A stretch of 64,000 nucleotides of DNA. It comes from Gammaproteobacteria bacterium. Its GTDB lineage: Bacteria; Pseudomonadota; Gammaproteobacteria; Eutrophobiales; Eutrophobiaceae. Every line of letters begins with the position of its first letter. Positions within the stretch are counted from its first letter, which is position 1. Made by a program: the position numbers and the translations under genes. Of the stretch, positions 55,812 to 64,000 are shown piece after piece. The stretch spans positions 52,633 to 116,632 of the forward strand of contig QKIY01000026.1 in NCBI GenBank assembly GCA_003250975.1, given 5' to 3'. The notes below the pieces were generated by a model. The model was not told the origin of the DNA, did no database searches, and saw only the letters and a program-made list of their open reading frames with translations.

Positions 55812-56882
55812 ATGAGCAAAATGTCCTCGATTCCATTACTTTTCAAAAAGTTTCTATCATGGACAGCCATCATCGTGGCCGTAGTCCTCTCTTATGGTTA
55901 CCTAGCCCAGAATATTCATACCTGGGAATTGCCGCTACCGTCATTCATGCAATCAGACAGAACACCAAACCCGAAGGATAAACAATCCGGTGAAATTCTA
56001 CGCCAGGGAAATAATCAGGCTTCGGCTATTGGTGGCCCAGGACAGCCTGAGCTTGCTGGATTCAGCCTGGATTTTGCGGAAGTAAATCAGATTGTTAAAT
56101 TGCTTGATAATCAACAACGGGACAAGATCCTGTCTGATTTTGAGGCCTTTCAAAATTTTCTTCAGGCAGAATTTATTAATAAATCCATCCTGGCGGCAGC
56201 ACATGCCAACAAGATTGATCAAAATGCGGACTTCCAGTTTATGGCCAAGCGGGGTTATGAAACGATTCTCCGCGACATTTATCTTAAGCAGTTAATCATC
56301 TCCAAGATCCCTGGCGACTTTCCCCCGGAGGAACAAGTTAAGGCCTATTATGATGAAAACATGGACAAGTTCAGAGTGGTGGAACGGGTGCAGGTCTGGC
56401 AGGTATTCCTTCCATTTTCCCCCTCGTTCGGCACAAAAGTCCGGGATGAGGTAAAGAAAAAGGCTGAATCCATTGTCAGGGATTTAAGGATAGGGGAATT
56501 GGATTTCGCCACTGCTGCCGAAAAATATTCACAGACCCAGACGGGGAAATACAATTCAGGCTACCTTGGGCTGATCAAGCTGAGTGATATTAAGCCGGAG
56601 ATTAAAAAACCCTTGCTCGCACTCAAGCCAGGAAAGGTCAGCGAACCGGTTAGTACCGAAGAGGGGGTGCATATACTCATGCGCGGTTCAGTTCTCCCAG
56701 AGCAAGTACTCGCCTACGAAGAGGTCAGGGACAGGATCAGCCAACTCCTAGTTAAACAACTCCAGGCCAAACTCATTAGGTCTATAAACGAGCAGGCAGC
56801 AAGCGCCTACCCGATCGAAATCACAGAAGACCAGAAGGAACAGTGGTGGTTAAAGTTGCGGACTAGGGAGTTGGAAAAATAG
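55812..56882 (+). CDS. PpiC-type parvulin prolyl isomerase, membrane-anchored
   Basis: 356 residues. An N-terminal helix (FLSWTAIIVAVVLSYGYLAQ) anchors or exports it. A SurA-like helical region with FLQAEFINKSILAAAHANKI precedes a parvulin domain around 195-300 (VERVQVWQVFLPFSPSFG, GDFPPEEQVKAYYDEN before it, TEEGVHILMRG after). The family folds outer-membrane or secreted proteins in the periplasm. It is followed by tpsB and tpsA, so a helper for the secretion pair is plausible; the 150-base gap leaves room for separate transcription. The ATG follows TTTTCTAC without an obvious ribosome site. Confidence 0.8.
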   Translation: MSKMSSIPLLFKKFLSWTAIIVAVVLSYGYLAQNIHTWELPLPSFMQSDRTPNPKDKQSGEILRQGNNQASAIGGPGQPELAGFSLDFAEVNQIVKLLDNQQRDKILSDFEAFQNFLQAEFINKSILAAAHANKIDQNADFQFMAKRGYETILRDIYLKQLIISKIPGDFPPEEQVKAYYDENMDKFRVVERVQVWQVFLPFSPSFGTKVRDEVKKKAESIVRDLRIGELDFATAAEKYSQTQTGKYNSGYLGLIKLSDIKPEIKKPLLALKPGKVSEPVSTEEGVHILMRGSVLPEQVLAYEEVRDRISQLLVKQLQAKLIRSINEQAASAYPIEITEDQKEQWWLKLRTRELEK

Positions 56883-57032
56883 CACCTAAATAAATTTAAA
56901 TCTATCAAATAATTAGAATCAGATCCTGCTATATTACTTTGATAAAAATCTTTACCTTGTATCAATGGTGTTGATATAGTTAGTTAAGAAAAATAGCAAC
57001 GGCAGGCTAGGTTTAACTATTTTTCAAAGGGG

Positions 57033-58907
57033 GTGGGGCTTATACGGATAGGGGTCCTGATTGACGCAATTCTAGGGGAGGTACTTGCTATCCGACTTCG
57101 AGTCTTTCTCGGGCTGTTATGTCTGTGTCTCTATACTGGGAGCCAGGCGGGACAACTGCCGCCATCCGCTCGCCCGGGGGCCGTTCGCCCGCAATTGGAA
57201 CCCCGGTCTGACATCCCCGAACCTCCACCGGCGGAAGTCATGGAAGTCCCTGCTGTTATCGACCGTCCATTTGATGTTTCTGAATGCCCCTGTACCGTCG
57301 TCCGGGAATTCCGGCTGAAAAATGCCGAGGATATGCCGCGTTACAGCATTCAGGTAACTGAAGCCAATGCCATACTGGAAGAGAGTGTACGTCAGCAGCC
57401 TCCCGCCGGCTTCAGTATCGGCCAACTCCAGGAGGTCGCCAACAAGGTCAGGAAATATTACCGGGAACATGGCTTAATCCTGACCCAAGTTGTAGTGCCG
57501 GTGCAGACTGTGGAGTCAGGGATTGTTGATCTGGAAGTTTTTATCGGCAAACTTGGCCGGGTTCTGGTTGAGGGGAACGAGGTATATTCTGAAAAGGTGC
57601 TGAACATGGTCTTCAAAGACCTGATTGGCAAGCCCGTTCACAAGGGAGAGATGGAGGCCGCCCTGTTAAGGCTGACTGACTTTCCTGGTCTGACAGTGTT
57701 CGGTGTCTTTCAGCCAGGACAGGCCGTTGGCACGGCCGATATGGTCCTCAAGGTCCAGAAAGAAAAACGCATGGATTTGGATATACGGGCCGATAATCAC
57801 GGTACCAGGGAAACAGGCAGGAACCGGGCCCGGGTAACGATAGACCTCAATAAACCGACTGGCGGGGCAGATGTCCTCTCTGTCGGCCTGCAACGCAGTT
57901 ATATCCCTAAAAATAATGACTTTATTGCCGTTGACTATAGCCGTTATTTCCATGACGGTTCCTATAAGTTCAATGGCTTTTATAATACCAATGATTTTGA
58001 TGTGGGCGGAGATTTTGCCGCCAGTCAGATCAGCGCGGAGACAGATATCGTGGGAATAGAACTGGAAAAGTCCCATGTACGCAGCCGCGTGAAAAATGTG
58101 ACCACACTTTTTGGGTTTTCCCGGAAGAAATCACGCACAACAACAGCCGGCATTCAAACCAATTTAGACCGTCTGGCGGTAGTGAGTGCGGCACTGGATT
58201 ATGATTCAGTGGATACCTTTACGCCCTTGCGTCTTTTTGACCGTGATACCCGGGGTGGTGGTATCAATATCGGCACGCTTGAACTCAGCCATGGCATTGA
58301 AAATTTCTTTGATATATCCATGGGTTCAAGTAGTCAGGCCGCAACTCTTCCACCCGGTGACCAGCCCAGTCGCCGTGGTGGGCCGGCCAAGCCGTACTTT
58401 GCACCGGGCCGGTTTGACAAGGTGTTTGCGACCTTTACCAGGCTCCAGACACTAACCAAGAATACAAACCTGTTAATCAGGGGCGAATACCAATGGAGCC
58501 CGGACCTACTAGTGCCACTGGAGCAATATTCCGTGGGCGGACCGGACAATGTACGCGCCTTTCCTGTCGCCCAGGAACTCTGGGACCGGGCTGTGTTTTT
58601 CTCGTCTGAACTGTTGATCAATCTGCCGTTTATTACCGACAAGCCGGCATTTGCCAATCGGACGTGGGGTGAATTGATTCAATTGGGCATCTTTTACGAT
58701 ATGGCCGTGGGCCGTCTGAATGCACCGCAACCGGCGCCGGTAGATCCCCAGAGTTACCAGAACCTCAATGGTGCGGGCGTGGGATTGCGTTTTACCGTAC
58801 CAAGCCGGATTGAAGCGCGGGCGTTTCTTGCCTGGGAGCTGGGAGGGGATGATGTAGCTAACGACAAAAAACCCCAGATTTGGGGCGATATAACCATTAG
58901 TTTTTAG
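57033..58907 (+). CDS. TpsB outer-membrane transporter (ShlB/FhaC/HecB family)
   Basis: 624 residues from the only good upstream start, a GTG. The order is a signal peptide (LGLLCLCLYTGSQA), a Pro-rich linker, two POTRA domains (roughly 90-260: FSIGQLQEVANKVRKYYREHGL, VEVFIGKLGRVLVEGN) and a barrel (265-624) with GGPDNVRAFPVAQELWD, a conserved loop 6-like motif that differs from VRGY, and C-terminal IWGDITISF ending in Phe. TpsB exports its cognate TpsA across the outer membrane. The start is unsure: an in-frame ATC at the signal peptide sits behind GGGGAGG, but such starts are very rare. Confidence 0.9.
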   Translation: MGLIRIGVLIDAILGEVLAIRLRVFLGLLCLCLYTGSQAGQLPPSARPGAVRPQLEPRSDIPEPPPAEVMEVPAVIDRPFDVSECPCTVVREFRLKNAEDMPRYSIQVTEANAILEESVRQQPPAGFSIGQLQEVANKVRKYYREHGLILTQVVVPVQTVESGIVDLEVFIGKLGRVLVEGNEVYSEKVLNMVFKDLIGKPVHKGEMEAALLRLTDFPGLTVFGVFQPGQAVGTADMVLKVQKEKRMDLDIRADNHGTRETGRNRARVTIDLNKPTGGADVLSVGLQRSYIPKNNDFIAVDYSRYFHDGSYKFNGFYNTNDFDVGGDFAASQISAETDIVGIELEKSHVRSRVKNVTTLFGFSRKKSRTTTAGIQTNLDRLAVVSAALDYDSVDTFTPLRLFDRDTRGGGINIGTLELSHGIENFFDISMGSSSQAATLPPGDQPSRRGGPAKPYFAPGRFDKVFATFTRLQTLTKNTNLLIRGEYQWSPDLLVPLEQYSVGGPDNVRAFPVAQELWDRAVFFSSELLINLPFITDKPAFANRTWGELIQLGIFYDMAVGRLNAPQPAPVDPQSYQNLNGAGVGLRFTVPSRIEARAFLAWELGGDDVANDKKPQIWGDITISF

Positions 58908-59086
58908 GGTTTTTACGGGTAAATCATATACTAAACTGGTTTATTTGGGCTAAAATTTGAGGTTGAGAGAGATAGACCCTACAAGGCAAGGATGCGCCAT
59001 TTGGTTATGTCATCGTACTCAGGATCGTGCTGAAGCCCTGCTTCTACGGCCTGGCGTAACAGCAAAAAAACCATAAGGCTAAATTT

Positions 59087-59119
59087 CAGGCAGTCAGGAT
59101 TGTCGTGGCTGACAGCCTG
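59087..59119 (+). repeat. Leader hairpin upstream of tpsA
   Basis: CAGGCAGTCAG pairs with CTGACAGCCTG with a single A-A mismatch and an 11-base loop. It lies about 40 bases before the tpsA start. No T-tract follows, so it is not an intrinsic terminator; a role in translation or mRNA stability is possible. Confidence 0.55.
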
Positions 59120-59159
59120 CATGGCTTAATTTGTGGAGTTTTAACTATGAGGCGCAACG

Positions 59160-62100
59160 TTGGTTAGGCGTCAAAAAAGGTCTGCTCTCTTGTCTGATCA
59201 TACACGTCTGGCAGGGTATGCCGCCCTGCGCGAATTATCACCCTTGGCCAGGGCAGTTCGGCTGGCATGTTTGCCTGCTGGCCTTGCACTTTCAATCCAT
59301 GCCAGTCCGTTGCTTGCCGGGCCTGAAGGTGGGCAGGTCACCGGGGGGCAGGGCACCATTACTGCTCCCAATGCCAGCACCACTGTCATCAACCAACATT
59401 CCCAGAATCTCTCCGTTAATTGGGACTCCTTTAATATAGCCCGTGAAGAACTGGTCCAGTTCAAGCAACCATCCAGTACGGCCACTGCCCTTAACCGGAT
59501 CTATGACCAGAACCCGAGCCAGATTTTCGGCACGATTAATGCGAACGGTAATGTGATCCTTCTGAACGCGGCCGGGATCTACTTTAGTCCCACAGCCAGG
59601 GTTAATGTGAATTCACTGATTGCTTCCAGCCTGGACATATCAGATGAAGATTTTTTTGCCGGCCGGTATCACTTCCAGGCTGCACCGGGTACTGAAGGTG
59701 GTCTGGTGATAAACCAGGGCACCATTGAGGCCGCAACCGGGGGTTCAGTCAGCCTGGTCGGTGGTGCAGTGAGTAACGAGGGGGTAATCCTGGCACAGGC
59801 AGGCCAAATCAATCTCGTGGCCGGTAACCAGGTTACCATGGATTTTGATGGTGATGGCCTGATGCAGTTTACCGTCGATAAGGAAGTCCTGGAGAATGCA
59901 CAGGCTCTGGATAGTGCGGTCAGTAACACAGGTGAGATTTATGCAGACGGTGGCGCGGTGCTTATCAGTGGTTCCGCTGCCAGTGATGTCTTTACCAATG
60001 TGGTAAATAATGAGGGCATTATCTCTGCAGGCCGTATCGAGAATGAAGGCGGCGTGGTCCGGCTCGTTGGTCTCGGTACAGGTTCGTCTGTTATCAATAC
60101 TGGTTCGATCGATGTGTCTGCCGCCGATGCGACCAGCGACGGAGGCAAGATAGAGATCACAGCGGAGTATGTGACAAATCCCGGTATATTAACAGCAGAC
60201 AGTAGGGGTGGTCAGGGCGGGATAATATCTCTCGAATCCAATGATACTACCCTGGTAACGGATAACGCGGTAGTTACTGCCACCTCCTCTAATTCCAGTG
60301 GTGGGACAATACACATCCTGGGCAACAAGGTTGGTTTGATAGGCTCAACCAGTATTGATGTCTCAGGTGCAACGGATGGAGGAGAGGTTCTTATAGGTGG
60401 TGATTTTCAGGGCAAGAACCCTGAAATACAAAATGCCAACCGGACGTACGTGGGCAGTGACACCACTATCACTGCTGATGCAACAGAAGACGGGGACGGC
60501 GGCAAGGTCATCGTATGGGCCGATGAAGTCACCCGTTTCTACGGGAACATCAAAGCGAGCGGTGGTGCACAGTCTGGTGATGGCGGGTTTGTCGAAGTAT
60601 CCGGTAAACAATCACTGGATATGAATGGGATTATTGACGTCAGTGCTGTTTATGGGGAAATGGGCACCATCCTCTTTGATCCAAACAATATTACAATTCA
60701 AGACACAGGTGGCACTCAAGATGGACAACTGGGGGATAATGAAATCCTATTCGCAGATAATCCACCGAACTATACGATTTCAGATGACGCAATTGAGGCT
60801 CTGAGCGGCAACATTATTCTTCAGGCAGAAACAAATATTTCGGTTGATGTTGATATAGATTTAACAACCCAGTCCATAGCTTTGATGGCAGGTAATGACA
60901 TAACACTAAGTAATAACAACAGTATTATAACAACCAGTGGAAATATCCATCTGGAGGCAGATTCACCTCATGCTACGGGCGGAAGCGATGGAAATGGAAC
61001 TATTACTCTTGCCAATACAAATTCCGATCTGAATTCCAGCAGCGGAAATATCACTCTTATTGCTGATGATTTTGATCTGGCAGGAGATATCAATGCGGGT
61101 ACCGGTGATATAAACATCAGTGTTACAAATGATCAAAACCTGACACTGGGTACGGGTGTTTTAAGTAACGCAGAATTGGGTAACCTCGTCACATCTGGGA
61201 TTTTAACTATTGGTGAGGCGAATACAGCAGGACCTAATGGCGTTATTGGGGATGGGGATGATGTATCAATTAACGTTGATGACATCACATTTGGTAATAA
61301 TATTGCAATAACCACTGTCAGTGGAGATGTGGTCCTGGTGGCAGATGATGATATCAATGTTGACAACGATTTCACATATACTGCAGGTACAGCAAATGTC
61401 ACAATGACGGCAAATGCCGATGCCGGTGTCGTTGGTGCAATTTCTGGAGCCGGCACTATAACCACAAGCACACTCAACCTTACTTCTGTATCAGGGATTA
61501 ATGTAAACACTGATGTTGATACTTTATCAGCTATCAATACTAATACTAATTCTATTATTATAAATGAAGCTGATACTATTGATTTAGCAATAGTCAGCAA
61601 TCCCACACTGCTTGTAGATATTACAGCAAACTCCATTGATATTACTGGTACCTTAACTGCCGGTTCTTTGATGTTAGATACATCTGGGGCAAATGGAAAC
61701 ATTACAGATAGTACTGGAAACATTATGGTTACAGGGACTTCAACATTTATAGCCGGAACTGGCAATATCATCCTGGATACGGCGACCAATGATTTTTCAA
61801 CAGTGGTTGTGACAAGTGGTAACAATGTTGAACTAGTTGATGCAGATGATATTGACCTTGGTGCTTCAACGATTAATGGCACACTGGATGTGACCACAAC
61901 GAATGGCACTATAACGGACAGCGGTAACGTCAGTGTGGTCGGTGATGTTACGTTGAATGACGTGGGGCAGGCAGGCATTACCCTGAACACCTTGCAGGCG
62001 GACTCAAATGTTATTCTGACATCGGCGGGCAACACGCAGATTACGAATGACACGGTACTGAACCTGGAAGGAACGGTAACGGGGACACTGGATGCGACGG

Positions 62101-64000
62101 CGACGACGGGGGGTATCACGGACAGTGGCGCGCTGAGCGTGACAGGTGATGTGACACTGAATGATGTTGCGCAGGCGGGGATCACCCTGGATACCTTGCA
62201 GGCGGACTCGAACGTTATATTGACATCGGCGGGCAACACCCAGATCACAAACGACACGGTACTGAACCTGGAAGGAACGGTGACGGGGACACTGGATGTG
62301 ACGGCGACGACGGGAGGTATCACGGACAGTGGTGAATTAAATGTCTCATCAAATGCGGTATTCACCACGGACACTGGTTCAGACATTATTCTGGATACAC
62401 CAGCAAACACGTTTGGTGGCACGGTTACATTTGTTGCCACGGGAGGCGGAAATCTGAATGACGTGACGATTACGGATGACACGGCGCTCGATTTGCAAGC
62501 ATTGACTATTGATGGCGATCTATCCGTTACAGCGGCAGGAATCACTGACAGTGGTACGCTAATAATTGCCGGGACCACATCCCTTGATGCTACAGGCTTT
62601 AATATTACGCTGAACTCGCTGACGAATGATTTCACAGGTGCGGTAGATGCCAGCGGTGTCAATATTTCGCTGACGGATGCGAACAGTATTGTACTGGGTG
62701 ATATTGATGCGACGGGCACACTGACCGTAGATGCGCAGGGAGGCACAATAACCCAGGTTGCTGGTGCAGCAGCAGGTGACAGCATCAATGTAACAGGTGT
62801 CAGTACTCTGACTGCAACGACGGATATCACCCTGACTGACGGCTTTAATGATTTCACAGGCGCGGTAGATGCCAGCGGTGTCAATATCTCACTGACGGAT
62901 GCGAACAGTATTGTACTGGGTGACATAGATGCATCGGGTAATCTGCTTGTTAGCGCTCTTAATGGGGATATCACTGATGGTACGGCGGGTGCCGCAGGTG
63001 ATGACATTAACGTAACGGGCACGAGCAGTTTTACTGCAACCGGCAATATCACCCTGGATGACGCTACTAATGATTTCACAGGTGCGGTAGATGCCAGCGG
63101 TGTCAATATAACACTTACCGACGCTGCAGCTATTGATTTGGGAACGGTGACAGCTACAGGCACACTGGATGTAACGGCCATATCCGGTGATATCACTGAC
63201 AGTGGCAATATAACCGTAACTGGCGCCGCAAATTTCAATGCCAATGATCTCGCATCCGCCAATATCATTCTTGATTCTGCCGGGAATACTTTTAATGGCA
63301 CGATCGATTTCAACGGGGCTAATCTGAATAATGTTACTGTCGTCGATACGACGGCACTGGACCTGCAGGCCCTGAGTATCACCGGCAACCTGAATGTGAC
63401 GGCGGCCGGCATTACTGACAGTGGTACACTTGCGATTGGCGGGACAACAACCCTGAGTGCAGGGGCGAATGATATTACTCTTGATACAATCACCAATGAT
63501 TTTACCGGTGCCGTTACGGTTACCAATGCCAATAACCTGACGATCGATGATGCAAATAGCCTGACGGTCTCGACGATAAACATAGTGACTAACGCGGATA
63601 TCGATACGGCCGGGGCAGTCGATTTCACGGGAGTGGCGACCATTGGCGGCGATCTGGATGTCGATACAAATGCCAATGGCGGCACGGGCGGGACCATCAC
63701 TGATACGGGTGGGCAGTTACTGGTTACCACCCAAACGACACTCGATGCAGGTACAGCATCTATTACCCTGGACAATGCAACCAATAACCTGAATACCCTA
63801 ACCTTTGCCTCAACAGGTGCTGTCGTGATTTCCGAAACAGATGGTGTGTCATTGACCGGCACCAGCACGGCGAACAGTGTGTCCCTGACCTCGACGGGGA
63901 CGATCGGTAATGCGGCGTCCACGAGCCTGACGGTGACGGGCAATGCAAGCTTTGACGGGGCGACGGGCATCACGCTGGGTACGGCGGCGAGTGACACGAT
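59160..64000 (+). CDS. Giant filamentous hemagglutinin-like exoprotein TpsA (3' end outside window)
   Basis: At least 1613 codons, open to the window edge. The start chosen is TTG with GAGG seven bases upstream; other starts in this frame are not better. A long basic leader (MVRRQKRSALLSDHTRLAGY) ends in a signal helix with a likely cut near residue 53 (ASPLLA|GPE). Residues ~60-330 form the TPS secretion domain (NQHSQNLSVNWDSFNI, FGTINANGNVILLNAAGIYF, SLIASSLDISDEDFFAG); the usual NPNG is NAAG here. The rest is a low-complexity Thr/Asp/Gly/Asn-rich beta-helix of repeated units. The partner is the TpsB upstream. Probably a surface adhesin or fibre; the C-terminal effector part is not visible. 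Confidence 0.88.
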   Translation, partial: MVRRQKRSALLSDHTRLAGYAALRELSPLARAVRLACLPAGLALSIHASPLLAGPEGGQVTGGQGTITAPNASTTVINQHSQNLSVNWDSFNIAREELVQFKQPSSTATALNRIYDQNPSQIFGTINANGNVILLNAAGIYFSPTARVNVNSLIASSLDISDEDFFAGRYHFQAAPGTEGGLVINQGTIEAATGGSVSLVGGAVSNEGVILAQAGQINLVAGNQVTMDFDGDGLMQFTVDKEVLENAQALDSAVSNTGEIYADGGAVLISGSAASDVFTNVVNNEGIISAGRIENEGGVVRLVGLGTGSSVINTGSIDVSAADATSDGGKIEITAEYVTNPGILTADSRGGQGGIISLESNDTTLVTDNAVVTATSSNSSGGTIHILGNKVGLIGSTSIDVSGATDGGEVLIGGDFQGKNPEIQNANRTYVGSDTTITADATEDGDGGKVIVWADEVTRFYGNIKASGGAQSGDGGFVEVSGKQSLDMNGIIDVSAVYGEMGTILFDPNNITIQDTGGTQDGQLGDNEILFADNPPNYTISDDAIEALSGNIILQAETNISVDVDIDLTTQSIALMAGNDITLSNNNSIITTSGNIHLEADSPHATGGSDGNGTITLANTNSDLNSSSGNITLIADDFDLAGDINAGTGDINISVTNDQNLTLGTGVLSNAELGNLVTSGILTIGEANTAGPNGVIGDGDDVSINVDDITFGNNIAITTVSGDVVLVADDDINVDNDFTYTAGTANVTMTANADAGVVGAISGAGTITTSTLNLTSVSGINVNTDVDTLSAINTNTNSIIINEADTIDLAIVSNPTLLVDITANSIDITGTLTAGSLMLDTSGANGNITDSTGNIMVTGTSTFIAGTGNIILDTATNDFSTVVVTSGNNVELVDADDIDLGASTINGTLDVTTTNGTITDSGNVSVVGDVTLNDVGQAGITLNTLQADSNVILTSAGNTQITNDTVLNLEGTVTGTLDATATTGGITDSGALSVTGDVTLNDVAQAGITLDTLQADSNVILTSAGNTQITNDTVLNLEGTVTGTLDVTATTGGITDSGELNVSSNAVFTTDTGSDIILDTPANTFGGTVTFVATGGGNLNDVTITDDTALDLQALTIDGDLSVTAAGITDSGTLIIAGTTSLDATGFNITLNSLTNDFTGAVDASGVNISLTDANSIVLGDIDATGTLTVDAQGGTITQVAGAAAGDSINVTGVSTLTATTDITLTDGFNDFTGAVDASGVNISLTDANSIVLGDIDASGNLLVSALNGDITDGTAGAAGDDINVTGTSSFTATGNITLDDATNDFTGAVDASGVNITLTDAAAIDLGTVTATGTLDVTAISGDITDSGNITVTGAANFNANDLASANIILDSAGNTFNGTIDFNGANLNNVTVVDTTALDLQALSITGNLNVTAAGITDSGTLAIGGTTTLSAGANDITLDTITNDFTGAVTVTNANNLTIDDANSLTVSTINIVTNADIDTAGAVDFTGVATIGGDLDVDTNANGGTGGTITDTGGQLLVTTQTTLDAGTASITLDNATNNLNTLTFASTGAVVISETDGVSLTGTSTANSVSLTSTGTIGNAASTSLTVTGNASFDGATGITLGTAASDT
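61941..62333 (+). repeat. 204-bp tandem repeat in tpsA
   Basis: Two copies with a period of 204 bases (68 codons), starting at 61941 and 62145. Each encodes GDVTLNDV-QAGITL-TLQADSN, then TSAGNTQITNDTVLNLEG and TVTGTLD-TATTGGITDSG. Copies differ at scattered third positions, so the duplication is recent but not brand new. Confidence 0.9.
62631..63120 (+). repeat. 222-bp repeats in tpsA
   Basis: Three copies spaced by 222 bases (74 codons) begin at 62631, 62853 and 63075. Each starts FTGAVDASGVNI; the first two continue SLTDANSIVLGDIDA. A fourth degenerate copy (NDFTGAVTVTNANN) lies near 63500, and larger-scale similarity (ALDLQALTIDGD versus ALDLQALSITGN) shows that blocks of about 0.9 kb were duplicated too. 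Confidence 0.85.

Noticed and set aside
58908..59086. Possible riboswitch (c-di-GMP type) in the tpsB-tpsA gap
   Set aside because: Considered because a GGDEF protein is in the window, but the conserved core elements are not present.
59131..59439. 102-residue plus-strand frame at the tpsA start
   Set aside because: It overlaps the tpsA signal peptide and secretion domain in another frame. The TPS motifs are in the other frame.
61133..63997. 954-residue open frame on the minus strand
   Set aside because: It lies antisense to tpsA. The repeated Thr/Asp/Gly codons of tpsA leave the complement free of stops, and its product is a low-complexity Val/Ser/Pro repeat with no domain.

Overview
The window looks like chromosomal DNA of a gammaproteobacterium of moderate G+C. 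The tig-clpP-clpX-lon-hupB-ppiD order, the SdhE/YgfX/YgfZ set around succinate dehydrogenase, a UbiG-type quinone methyltransferase and NADH-type FabI all fit that class. The eukaryote-like kinase cluster, two-partner secretion locus and agmatine pathway suggest a free-living, possibly Chromatiales/Thiotrichales-like lineage, but this placement is a guess. There are no rRNA genes, phage modules, intact insertion sequences or CRISPR arrays.

Layout. 0-2.4 kb: a two-gene minus-strand operon of unknown function; one product joins an apparent ISL3-transposase N-terminus to five ~70-residue repeats. 2.9-3.6 kb: a tRNA operon (Pro, Arg, His, Lys) with a strong promoter and terminator, then tRNA-Ala on the other strand. 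3.8-12.9 kb: a small Cys-rich secreted protein, tRNA-Leu, and the protein quality-control block tig, clpP, clpX, lon, hupB, tRNA-Val, tRNA-Asp, ppiD, with a likely heat-shock promoter before lon. 12.9-22.2 kb: a dicarboxylate symporter and fabI on the minus strand, then a Yej/Opp-like peptide ABC transporter operon that also carries an acyl-CoA thioesterase and a small alarmone hydrolase. 22.2-31.3 kb: lipoprotein, diguanylate cyclase, gor-modABC operon, cation efflux protein, a TVP38-oxidoreductase fusion and a 42-residue membrane protein.

31.6-38.2 kb: Sel1-repeat protein, small membrane protein, an isocitrate-lyase/PEP-mutase family enzyme, an AT-rich membrane glycosyltransferase-like gene, TrkH and a YheT-type hydrolase. 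38.2-45.5 kb: agmatine to putrescine genes (aguA, aguB) run on from a succinate dehydrogenase operon (DUF1674/SDHAF4-like, sdhC, sdhD, sdhA, sdhB, sdhE, ygfZ), with ygfX divergent: enzyme and candidate assembly factors together. 45.5-47.7 kb: ubiG, gph and a squalene/phytoene-synthase-like protein that has lost its Asp motifs.

47.8-64 kb is the most unusual part. A minus-strand cluster encodes an adenylate cyclase-FHA protein, a PP2C phosphatase, a 1430-residue transmembrane Ser/Thr kinase ending in a degenerate formylglycine-generating-enzyme (FGE) domain, and a second transmembrane FGE-domain protein. Divergent from it run a PpiC-type prolyl isomerase, a TpsB outer-membrane transporter and a giant repetitive TpsA exoprotein that runs off the window. 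The arrangement raises the possibility, not proved here, that phospho- and cAMP-signalling is tied to the secreted adhesin.
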